64,000 nucleotides of DNA from positions 3,286,001 to 3,350,000 of the forward strand of contig JBBMOL010000021.1 of the NCBI GenBank assembly GCA_037954665.1. Direction: 5' to 3'. Source of the DNA: Laguncularia racemosa. Taxonomy: Eukaryota > Streptophyta > Magnoliopsida > Myrtales > Combretaceae. The notes under the pieces are model-generated. The model did no database searches. It was given only the letters and a program-made list of their open reading frames with translations, and was not told the DNA's origin. The translations under genes were made by a program, and so were the position numbers. Below are positions 33,446 to 44,515 of the stretch, piece by piece. How positions within the stretch are numbered: the stretch's first letter is position 1; each line of letters starts with the position of its first letter.

Positions 33446-35350
33446 CTTCATAACAAGCAAGTCATTTCAACCACAAATTTAATTAGATGAAAACAACAAT
33501 TCTAGTTCAATTACATGTTCAAAACTTCAATTATCACAATTATAAAGTAATCATGAATAAGTATGTCTAAACAATCTCTAGGCTTCTAAACTCAAATATC
33601 TCCATGTCTTTCAAGGTACTCTTTCACTGCTTATCACCATAATAATAATAATAGATTCCCTCATTCTCATCCTAGTAATAGTAGTATACATTTTCATACT
33701 CGTCATACTCACCTATAGCTGAAAAAGAAATAAGGTTAAGCCTAAATCCAATACATAAATACTATAAGCACATGCACGTGTTAACTAGGTCACATCATAG
33801 ACACTTAGGGGTGTAGCATCAATATCACAACAATCCATTTGTTTTATTTGATTAAGTCATCAACCATCATGGAGATACTCATGACCTTGTCACACCGTCT
33901 ATAATATATAATATAATAAGTCATAGGTTAGGAACTGCTACTATAGACCCCATCTATCCCTAAATTTTACCTTAAATCATTTAGGTACACAACTCCATTC
34001 AGGATAATGTCACATACCGATCATCGAAGTGCCCCTAAAGGATCTGCCACTGTAGACCCCTAAGTTAAGCCAAGCATAAGCAACATACACGTTTTTCTAA
34101 TATTATATAAGTTCATTTAGCAAACTATACTATCAAATACAAGCAACAAACAAGGTAAACTCCTACCTAGAAAAACAATTTTAGATTCTACTTATCTGCA
34201 ATTATCAAGTACCTCAAGACCTATAATGTTTTAACAAATTATCCTTAGCTCTACTTTACAACATGACTTACATTCACTAGTTTGTTTAACTAAGATTTAG
34301 TAGGCTTCATAGTTGTCAAAATCGCGATATTACCTAAAATTGAATAGTATAAAATTGGTAGAATCGTATAAAATCGGTAGAATCGGTAACTTGTAGAATT
34401 GTATATCTAAACTCATAATTATATCAAAAGTTTATATCTAAATGATTTTTCTTCCATTTTGATTATGAAAAACTTGATAAAATTTTAAACTCGTAGAATC
34501 GTATAATTGACTCGTGATTTTAACAACCATGGTAGGCTCTATTGAAAGTAATATAGACTTAAAATTGAAATAAAACTAAAACAGAAGAAAGAAAGGAGTG
34601 TTTTGAAAAAACATGATTGTGTACATGGCTATATAGAAGAACATGGGTAAAGACACAACCATGTACCATAGCCAAGTACCTTACTGTAGGAAGGCCCTCT
34701 TAACACGACCAAGTACACTTATATACCTAGCCATGTACAAACCATCTCACAAAATTCTCTTCACTACAGTCGTGTACCTTAATCATGTACTCCTTTGAAA
34801 CTTATGAACTCCTCCAATTTTATCATTATTAAACCCTCTCTCCATTCCAACCCTCACCAATCAATTCAATGACTTCAAATTCATAATAAAAACTAATCAA
34901 ATTCATGAATTCAAGCATGATTGAAATACTTACTTGTCTCTGATTGAATCAACAACCCATAATGCGTTTGATCCAACAACCTCGCTTCAAAGTGGTGATA
35001 CCAAAAATCCCTAAAGTGACCCAACACCACACCTTAACCAACTTCTCAATAAGCAAGATAACATACAAAACACAAATTTGTTAAAGCTACTTACCTTTGC
35101 AAGCATACGTCAAATTAGAATCCCTTCTTCATTGAATTGTGGATTAAGATAGTTAAGGTTTCCTAAAGGACACAAAGAGGTCAACATTTAAAAAAAAAAA
35201 TGAAAAGAGTGGTATTAGGGCTATGCAATGGTTTATATAGTTTGAAGTAAAATAAATAAATAAATAAATAGCCCTCTTCTTAAAACTCATAATTATCTTA
35301 ATGCCCCTCTTTCTAAAATATTATTTAATTTTAATTTTCAGTATTTTACA
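33446..35350 (-). mobile_element. Tekay-like LTR in antisense orientation
   Basis: On the minus strand it starts TGTAAAATACTGAAAA at 35350. It has a TATA-like CTATATAAACC (about 35232-35242), palindrome-like ACATGGTTGTGTC and GTACACGACTG motifs (34600-34800) and a GTCTATAGTAGCAGTTCC block (about 33935). The order matches the plus-strand solo LTRs at 18943 and 27641. The 3' end of the LTR is not clear; it seems to fade or be cut next to the MITE-like element. No internal retroelement sequence is attached. Confidence 0.6.
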
Positions 35351-38300
35351 TATATTACATACCCACTCTTTGATTCTTGGACCATTGTTTGTGAATCTAA
35401 TTCCTATCAAGGCTTCATTCGTAAACCCAAATTAACATTAAAACGAGGGTTGCATTGGAATGAGACCTTCCAACAAGCTTCAATCTTCTTATTTCTTAAT
35501 TATTTTTCATTTTTTTCATAAAATAAATCTTTGTGTATTTCCTAAATTTGGGCTTTTTTTTTCCCTTGCAAAAGCATAAAAATACACACATAAGTACAGC
35601 ATAAAATAAAATAAAATAAACATGGTAAATTTAATACCCTATTAGCTAACAAGATTAAAAGAACAAGAAATCGTTAAGGTTTAATAAAATCTATTTAGCC
35701 TCCTTCTAGATTTTACAACTTCTTTTTTAACTTTTAGATATGGATCAAGAAGGAAAAAAATAAAAAAGGAAAGAAAGAAAGAAAGAAAAAAGTACATACA
35801 TGCATTATTATTATTATTATTATTGATAGGAAAGTTAGTGCAAAGTAGTGGATGACCATCCTATCAAATTGAATTTTAACAATTTCGTGCTTATGTTTTC
35901 TATATGTAGATTTAAACATTAACTTCTTTAATAAATTGCTAATAGCACCTAAAGAATGAAAAGTTTTTAAGGCTTAGTAAAATCTAATTGTCTCCTTCTA
36001 AATCTTACAAGTTCTTTGCCAACTTCCAAAAATGAATCTAGAAGAAAAGCACGTGTGTTCACATGTACACATATGAAAAATTACAAAAATACAACTTGCA
36101 TTTTATTACTTTTTTGTAAATGTTAATTAGGGGAGACATGTCAATTTTTGATTGGTTCACCATATGTAATGTGATATAATAGTATTATTAAATATATTTA
36201 ATTAAATAATTCAATTAAAATAATAAAATAGAAGAAATAAAAAAAAAGGAAAAGGAAAGAAAAATAAAAGCCTTGCTTTTGTTGTTAGCCACCCCCAAGC
36301 CTTTGGTAGCTATCAATGATGCAATAAGCTAGCTAATCATGCAACTCAATTCAAGACCCTTAAAAATATTTAAAAAATGTATATATATAAATAAATAAAA
36401 CGAATGTTCATAATCAAATCACATCACCTAACTATGACTTAGTTGGTTTGTTGCTCTTTTTTTTTTTTCTTTTTCTTTACTTTCATGATGGTGAGTAGCC
36501 ATTCACCACCTTAGAGAGATTACCTCATAGGATGGTTAGTGGATCACAACCCACTATTTTTTTTTACACCATTGTCAATCATCTTTCAACTATGAGTGAT
36601 TGACAATTGTAGTAGGTTTTTTTTACCTCTTTTAATTTTTATATTTAATTAAATATATCTAGTAATATTATTTATTAGATTAATTATTATGCACCAATTG
36701 AAAATTGGTACATATCCCTTACCTAGATAGTGATAAACACTTAAATCAAAACACTAAAATATAGTCTATTTTTCTTTAATTTTTCTATATATTTATTTAC
36801 AAGAAAGTCCAAAATGGTATATCACCATTGTATCATTATAAATGGGAGAATGAGGGTTGAAAATTTTATAATTTGGTACATTGTTTTTAGGCAACAAGTT
36901 TGGTTTTAGGCAAACAATTAGCTACTGAAAAGTCAATGGTGAGTAGTAAGAGTAGACAGAGTTCAATTTAGCACGATTTATACCTCAAATTGAATTAAAT
37001 CGAACCATATATTACGATTCGATTTTTTTACCTAAATTGAACATAATCATATGATTCGATTTATAATTTTTTTGAACTTAAAAAAAAGTTCAGTCTAGTT
37101 TGATTCATGATTTGAACTATTTTTACACATGTTATATTTTTTTTTTTTACATACAAGTTAATAAATTATGAAAAATTATACTTGGCATTAAAAAAATTAA
37201 TTTATTATTATTTCTCTTATATTACTTACAATTTTTAATACCCATTTGATATATTTAAAGAGATTTTAGTATCTCTCTTAAGGCAATTATGATTTCTATA
37301 TTAGTGTATATGCAAAAAAAAACAAAATAAAAGTAGTAAGTTATTTTATAAAAACCAAATAAGAAGAAAAATTGAATGAATAACATAGAATCCTCTTTTT
37401 TATATATTTATAGTTTTTTTTTTTTTTACTTCTCATTGTTTGATTCAATTTCAAACGATTCGCTTTGATTTATAATTTTTTTTTAACCTAGAAAGATAAT
37501 TCAAACCTAATTTATAGCTCGGTTATTCTAATTCAATTTATAGTTTATCAGTTTTTTTTATCTCCTAATAGAGTTGGTGTACCTGCCGCATTGGGAGTCT
37601 TAAGGAGCACATGCCCATTACGAGACTAAACTATCCAACTTTTCCAAGACGAAATACGATGGAAGAACGACACTAAAAATATAGGCTACAATGAAACACT
37701 TGATATTTATGTAAAAATAAAATAGTATAAAAGACGAGAAAGGAAAGCATTAGAGCGTCCTCTAATGCGAAACATGAAGAGAAATTTGAAATTCATTTTA
37801 TACCATTGTAATATGTCCTAGATCATGCATCTATTTTGCCCTTTTTCTTTTTCATTTTCTAAGTTGGGTAAAGTATTATTATATATATATATATCTTCTA
37901 CAAAATTAAATATTTAAAAAAATTCTATAAAATTAGATTTATTTATCTTTTATTCTATTTAGTTTATAAAAATACCATATAAATTTTTCTTTTGAGTAAT
38001 ATATATTTCTTAAACCATTTGTTTTAAAACTATGGAAATTTCACTTCTTAAACTCCTACTCTCTAATTATTATCTTTAACATAATTATATATATATATAG
38101 ATGCAAATATCAAATTTGAAACCAATTGCAGAGAAAATAATACATCTCTAACTGCTCCATAAATGCAAAAATAAATAAATCTAAAAAGACCTAATATATA
38201 CCCTATTGATGCATACAACTAGGTTGTAAAAACTGGAAATGAATTTATAAATTAATAGCTGAAATTATTTAATTTTTTTATGCCATTATGTTATGAATTT

Positions 38301-38640
38301 TTTTTTATATAATCTTAATTATTAATTATATATGATGCGATTTAAAAGGTAAATAGAAATTGAGGATACCAAAGTTTTTAAGCTTTCTAGCATCAGTAAA
38401 ATATTTTTTTGGAAAATGCAATTTGCATAGAAAGACTAGAAGGACTTTTCTTCTTTTTTTTTTTTAGTTGTCTCTTAAAACGTGCCTCTAGACTCTACTG
38501 TTATAAATGCATCAACACACTACAACAACATTGGCAATTAGGGTCGGTTCGATAGGTTCGTCCCACAAATTAAATCCAACCTTTTATTGTATTTTTTTTT
38601 CTTTTTAAAAAAAAAATCAAATCTAACATATAATTTGATT
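35351..38640 (+). repeat. Family E repeat, copy 3, with extra inserted sequence
   Basis: From CCCACTCTTTGATTCTTGG the copy follows copies 1 and 2 to about 36490, including the doubled GTTTAGTAAAATC-type block (35677 and 35968), then again from 37560. The GCATTAGAG-CGTC-CTCTAATGC hairpin lies at about 37748. Between 36490 and 37560 it carries sequence absent from copy 2. This includes a perfect 11-base inverted repeat ATTGTCAATCA/TGATTGACAAT (36571-36607) and an AT-rich arm at 36630-36725 that is an inverted relative of 36126-36240. An (ATT)n microsatellite is at 35804-35823. Confidence 0.55.
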
Positions 38641-39120
38641 TATAATTTTTTCGAATATAACAAAAATGGTTCAATCTGATTCAATTTAAATCATTATTAC
38701 ATGTTGTATTAATTTTATTCTATATGCAGATTAATAAGTCAATTATATCAAACATAAAAGAAGTATAATTAATTATCATTTTTTAATATATATCACTACT
38801 TTCAATACTCATTTAATATATTTTAAAATTTTATTATATCTCTTTACGTAATTCTAGTTCCTACATCAATTAATAAGTTAAAATATAAAATAAAATAAAT
38901 AATAATTTATTTGATAAAAACCAAATAAGAAAGGAAATTAAATAAGTGATATGAAATCCTCTTTTTCATCATCCATTCTCTAAACTTTCACCACAATTTT
39001 TTATTTTTATTTCTTACAATTCAATTCCTTTTGTAATTTTTTTAACCTAAAAGATGGTTCTATCTAAATTTATGATCGTTCGATTCAATCTAATGTAATT
39101 GACAATGTAATCATTTTTTT
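36950..39120 (+). repeat. Pair of diverged direct repeats rich in GATTCGATT-type motifs
   Basis: The segments 36950-37560 and 38540-39120 share, in order, AATTTGATTTATAATTTTTT-like, ACATGTTATATT, TTAATACCCATTTGATATATTT-like, GATAAAAACCAAATAAGAA and GAAATCCTCTTTTT-like blocks. They look like two copies of one non-coding element of about 600 bases. The second overlaps the tail of family E copy 3. I could not define ends or a class. Confidence 0.5.
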
Positions 39121-40373
39121 TCTTTTCAACTTCATTGTCAATTGGGGATGCCACTGGATTGGGTTTGGCCATAACCCACACCAAAACCCTATTGGGTTTT
39201 TATTTAATACTAAAACCCCACCTCATTAAGAGTACTATAAACTTATAACCTAATTCGTGACTATAATTTATGCAAAATACTTTTCATGTGAAATGAAAAA
39301 ATAAGGTATTATCATGACTTATAATTTGTTTTTGTTATTTATAGAACATATACTAGTAGTGAAATAATGATATATTATATGATGATATAAATTATTTGTA
39401 GGAGAACTATATTAAATATGACCAACCTGTAATTTCAATTTTCATAAAATAATCTCATAGAGATATTATTGAACTACATTTGAAAACTTGATATTCAACG
39501 AAATAAACTTTATTAAATCACATTTTAAATTGTTGTAATAGAGAGTTCAATATATTATATAAATATTCATCTAAATTTTAAATTAAATAAAGTTCAACTT
39601 AAAAATCATATATTTCTATAAGTTTTAATGGAAAAATGTTGCTAGAAAGAGGAAATAGTAAGATTAGATAATAGTTTAATGATTAGAGTTTCTTAGACTT
39701 TAACAAATAAAATTTTTAAAAAAGTTTTTCTTAGTGTGATGTGTTATGTTAGTAAGTTATAATATTTAACTTTTGAAATTTAAGTTTAAAAATATTATTA
39801 CTTAGTATTTTATTGTTAGATTGAGTTTTTTAATTAATTTTTTTTTTCAAATTCAAAACCTGATTAAAAACTTTATAAATTTTTAAAATTATATTTAAAT
39901 CCATCTGAAAACCCTAAATAAAATAATTAATAGGTCAAACAAATTAAATATCCTAAACAGATCCATTGAGAATTGACAATATATATATAATTATTATATA
40001 TATATTATAATACTTCCCAATGCCCATCCCACCACAAATATATAATGAGGATGATATTAACTTGCAAAAAATAATTATTATTATTATAATTTAGACGGTG
40101 ACATAATTTATTTACCAATATGCCCACTACCGGAATTCAAATCACCAAGCCGCGTCTTATTCTAATAAATTTCATATATCTTGGAAAGCCGGCTCATGAA
40201 ACGTCAGATTCCAAGCGTACACCAAACATAAACTAGTCTTGCCCACGCGTAAGACGCGACTTCACCAGTGGACCCTCCCTCGTCTAATGTTTCCCAATAC
40301 ACATATTAATTAAAAATTAAATTTAAACAAACCAACCCACATCAAAATCAGTAAATAATAATAATAGTCGATT
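39121..40373. other. AT-rich intergenic region upstream of the small membrane protein gene
   Basis: It is mostly AT-rich with no supportable frame. The last 250 bases are less AT-rich. They contain CCACGCGTAAGACGCGAC (about 40240-40260), with two ACGCG cores, and GAAACGTCAGA (about 40198). These may belong to the promoter of the gene starting at 40699. The following pyrimidine-rich leader at 40380-40698 fits a 5' untranslated region. Confidence 0.4.
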
Positions 40374-40698
40374 GTGTTTGTCATAAGTTTCCTTTTCCTT
40401 TTTTCTTTTTGTTCTTCTTTGGTCAGCAGTATCTCCATAAATGCCCCTCTAAATCCTCCATTGCCTTGTTTCACCTCCCTTTGCTTTCCAGCCACACATT
40501 CTCTCCCTCTCAAACCAAAACCAACAACAAAAGAAACAACCCAAAACTTTCCCATCTTGGTACCCTTTGTTTCCTCATTGCACCTACCAGTCTTTTCCTG
40601 AAACCTTAAAAGTATTTTTGTTTATTTTGGTTTCTTGTCCTAAAATCCCATATTTATTTCTAAGTTTTATCTAAAAAAGAAAAAAAGAAAATTACGAA

Positions 40699-43600
40699 AT
40701 GGTTGAATTCGGTGATGAGCTTATAATAGATAGCTATAGGATTCCATGGCTTATTTGGATCCAACTCCTTATCTTCATCCTTCTTCTTGTTCTCCTTTGC
40801 TCTTTCAGTTTCTTTGGTAATAATAGTAATCCTGATCATTCAGATCTTTCTTCTTCTTCTTCTTCTTCTTCACCACCATCTACCAGTGATGGTACCCAGA
40901 AACAAGGTCCTGGAAAACAAGACACGACCACAACCTCAGCCATAGGTTGCTTCGAGATTGACCAGGTATGTACCATGGTTCATTTTAATGTCTTTTATTT
41001 TACATTTTCGAAACCTGTAATTCAACCAGCTGCCACAGCACTGATCATTCCGATTAAGTATAGCTTGTGCTGTGAACATAAGATAACCCGAAAAGCTGTC
41101 TTTGTTTTCCTCATTGAAATGTTGAGTATTCCCGACACGCATCTAACATGGAGTAGGTTTATAATTGTAAATTTTATTTTTAATGAATGCTTTGATTTTG
41201 TTTCTTCCTGGTGAGTGCAATATGTCATAACGGTGAATATGGCATTTAAGATTAAACCTTGTTTAGTCATTTTTGAAAATTATAGTGATCTAGAAAATTG
41301 GGTTGGAAGAAATTGCATGAATCAGCTGGAAAATTAGAACGTTGGAAGTAGAAGTTGAATAATAAACTATTAAAAAAAATGTGAAAGTCAAATTTTTCTA
41401 CATTTTGGGGCCAGTTCTTTCTTAGTTTGACTAAATGGACCCATTTTAATCATTCTAGAAAATAATATTATATATATTACATTATAATCGTCGTGGCATC
41501 TTTTTTACATTAATTCAAAATTTCACAATAATTAAATCTTGGTATATGTTATTACAAGTAATTATGCTATATTGATGCAATTTTTGGGCATTATCATTAG
41601 GGATATTCCCTCTTATTTAGGAATATTTTAGTGTGAGTTCATTAGTATATTCCTATGAAATTTGGAAGTACCTTATTTTACCTTAAAAAAAAAAAAAAAA
41701 AAAACTACTTTATGGACAAATTTGAATGTATAATCTTATAAAGATTTCAGTGAATTTAATTTATTTGACTTAAATGGAATTTATTTATGTCCATTCTGTG
41801 TTGATAATCGATTTTGTCATGAATCCGGTGAATTTAAAATTTGAACAATGATGGTCACTCAGTTGCAAGACTTAGGATAAATTATCAGTAAAAAAAAAAA
41901 AAAAAAGAAAAGGTTTCTTGCGATGGATTTATATTTTGGGGTAAATAATAACTTTACACTTGATCATGTATTTTTGTTGAACATAATTTTTTCAGTGTTT
42001 TTATTCTCAAAACATTTTTTTGACATTTATTTTAACCTAAACAAATAATTATTCAATAAAAAATAATTTGTAATCACTGCTGGTTGAGTTTCTTATAATA
42101 ATATTTAATATATATTTAAAACTTAAAAAATAAAAAATAAAAAAAATTTGAAAAATGGTTTCCGGTTTTTTTTTTTTTTTCTTGTGTGTCGATCAAGGAT
42201 AAATATATCAACTTTCTTTAATAGCAATTTATATTAAATTTTAGTCTGTTCCATTAATTAACGAAGTTTGGTATCAGCCTAGTGGACATTTTTAAATTCG
42301 ACGTTTCAGAACCTAGAAATCAATTAATTAATGACCTTTTTCATATATATATATATATATACCTTAAAAATTTATCTGATTAGAATTATTGAATTGAGGG
42401 CTAGACCCAACTATTTGAGCCCTACCCTAAATGCAATTAGACAAAGGGAATATAGCACATTTGAAGCGCCCATGGGTATTGGCCTAAAAAACTAATAAAC
42501 AAAAACAAAAGGGAAGTTCACATCATTTTTGCACTTGCAGTTATACGTTGGTTGTTTTTTTAATTTTTAGTGTTTGTCTATCCATAGTTTTGCTTAAATG
42601 GTATGAGCATTATACTCCTTTTTCTATATTTTATACATGGAATGAATAAAAAGATAGATATTATTCACAATCGAAATTAATCTATTATTGCTTAATCAAA
42701 GTGAGATAAGTATACTACGATTTTCTTCCTTCTTTTTTTTTTTTTTTTCGGTGTAGTGAAGATAGTATTAGAAGTTTTCATTTTGTCAAAATAGAATGTT
42801 TCTTAAAGCCGCCTCCCAATTAAATAACATAATATTTTAGGCAAACAAATGGCCCACAGCCCCCGTAATTAGGCAAAATAGCAAATAGCAAAATTTTTTA
42901 CTAGCCAAGAGCCACCTTTTGTTTGGGACCTTTTGCATTCGGTCGGTGATGCTGTTTGGAGTTAAAGGCTAGGAGTAGGAACAGAGAAGAGAATCCATTT
43001 CAATAAATAATAACGTCGTATACAATTTGGCTTAAAAAGGTTGTCTTTTAGGTCGGGACAAGTCTTCTTGGTGAAGAGACGTGCATCCTTTACCTTTGCT
43101 TCATTGATGGGCGATTTTCAAGAATCGTTTCATATGTTTCTTGTCCTTTTGTCATTTTATCAAACAATTTATAATTATTTTCGATGTTGCACATGACAAC
43201 TTTCCTAGATCCAATCCTTTTTCTTTTTCTTTTTCCTTGTATCTAGAAATGAACTTAGAAGTTAGATTCACAGGAACAAAATTCATAATGTACTCGAAAT
43301 ATTGTAGCAATTCCTAGTAGTCTAATTGATGCGGAAGCATGGTTGAATATTACATGATGTTCCTTAATTGTATGTGTGTCTGTACCCCTATCAATTATAT
43401 ACTGCTATATATGAATGGCATTCGATGTCCATCCGATTTTATATATTTCTTTTCCACAAGCACATGGCAACATGTGATTTAGAGGAATATGCATAGGTAT
43501 TTACAATTCAAGAATAGCAACATCGAGCATATATGGGTGATCCAAATACCCAAAATCATTTTTCCATTTATATATCTTATAAAAATGAATTGAATATTAT

Positions 43601-43957
43601 GTGCCCCTTTTTAAAAGAAACATTGAAATCGAATTTCATAATTTGGTTTTTGTAACTAAGCATGAGGACATGTATACAACAATCCATATTTCCATCTATC
43701 TTACTGGGAAAAAAAAACAATCTCTTGAGCAGGTAATAGAAAATCAAGGCATAATGGGTGCGATATCACCAAGTACAAGTAGGAGGAGGGTGAGAGTTGA
43801 AGAAAACACCGGCAGGGAAGCATCTACATCAATAGATCCAGCATATATTGATTATCATCCTTGTCACATTGTTAGGCTTGCTAGGATAGCATTCCTCAAG
43901 TGCTTAGGCCTTGATCCCACAGCTGAGAACCCTTCAGAACGTAGAAAAAACAGATAG
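40699..43957 (+). CDS. Small single-pass membrane protein of unknown function (two exons)
   Basis: Exon 1 (40699-40965) opens at the first ATG after a pyrimidine-rich leader and ends at CAG|GTATGT. Exon 2 (43733-43957) follows the acceptor TTGAGCAG and ends at TAG. The joined frame is phase 0 and gives about 163 residues. The protein has a short acidic N-terminus (MVEFGDELI) and one hydrophobic membrane segment at about residues 15-38 (IPWLIWIQLLIFILLLVLL). A serine-rich linker follows, and the C-terminal part has YHPCHIVRLARIAFLKCLGL and a basic end. I recall this layout and the HPCH...FLKCLGLD motif from an uncharacterised plant family, but no function. The first-exon frame reads through the intron to 41214, so an unspliced product is possible. 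Further small exons cannot be excluded. Confidence 0.7.
40966..43732 (+). other. Intron 1 of the small membrane protein gene
   Basis: It is a 2767-base GT-AG intron, AT-rich, with poly-A runs at about 41685 and 41890, a poly-T run at about 42168 and an (AT)n run at 42343-42360. No open frame or element boundary was recognised. The donor GTATGT and acceptor TTGAGCAG are both good plant sites, although the pyrimidine tract before the acceptor is interrupted by a run of A. Confidence 0.6.
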
Positions 43958-44515
43958 CGTTTTTTGTACATAGATTATGTTCGTTATGTATAATTTATGT
44001 GTCTTAAGAGGAATTGGGTTGCTTCATAGAGCATGCATGCTAATACATGACATTCTCTTACTTAAATATTGCCATCGAGCTCATTTCATTCTAGACTACA
44101 AGTAAATACTGTATACCAAAACATGGTCCGAACTTTTGTTTCTGCATTAAGGTGCTAGACTACAATTGCTAGAAGCAAAGCTAGGTGGTCACTGCTCCAC
44201 TAGACAAAGCCGACATAGAAAGGGGGATTCTTGAGATTTACGCATAAAATGGGAATCAAGAAAGCTACTTTTTAAGGCACTTCTAATGTTCCACTCGTAG
44301 ACGTGCCATTTGGCTCATTCATTTCACTCGAATTGATTTACAGCAAAAGCATTTTATTTTTTTAAGCAAAACGTACGCAAACAAAAAGCCTATCATATAG
44401 ATTAAGGGTTCAACTAAAGAAACGTATTACGGAATTTACATACAACTGTTTCAAACAGGACTCTGGCACGGATGAGCATAGCCTCTCAATGCTGCTCGCA
44501 GTAGGCTGCATATTT
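43958..44515. other. Region between two convergent genes
   Basis: This 558-base spacer separates the stop codons of two convergent genes and should hold both 3' untranslated regions. I see no open frame. AT-rich blocks with AATAAA-like variants occur on both strands but none is decisive. Confidence 0.5.

Noticed and set aside
29385..38640. The paired blocks 29385-31095 and 35640-38640 as LTRs of one 9-kb element
   Set aside because: They lack TG/CA ends, a primer site and a polypurine tract. The copia fragment between them is antisense and is separated from them by other insertions, so dispersed copies of one repeat are more likely.
40310..40609. Open frames on both strands before the small membrane protein gene
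   Set aside because: They lie in the promoter and pyrimidine-rich leader, overlap each other and have no motif. The ATG at 40699 with a membrane segment and a splice donor is better supported.
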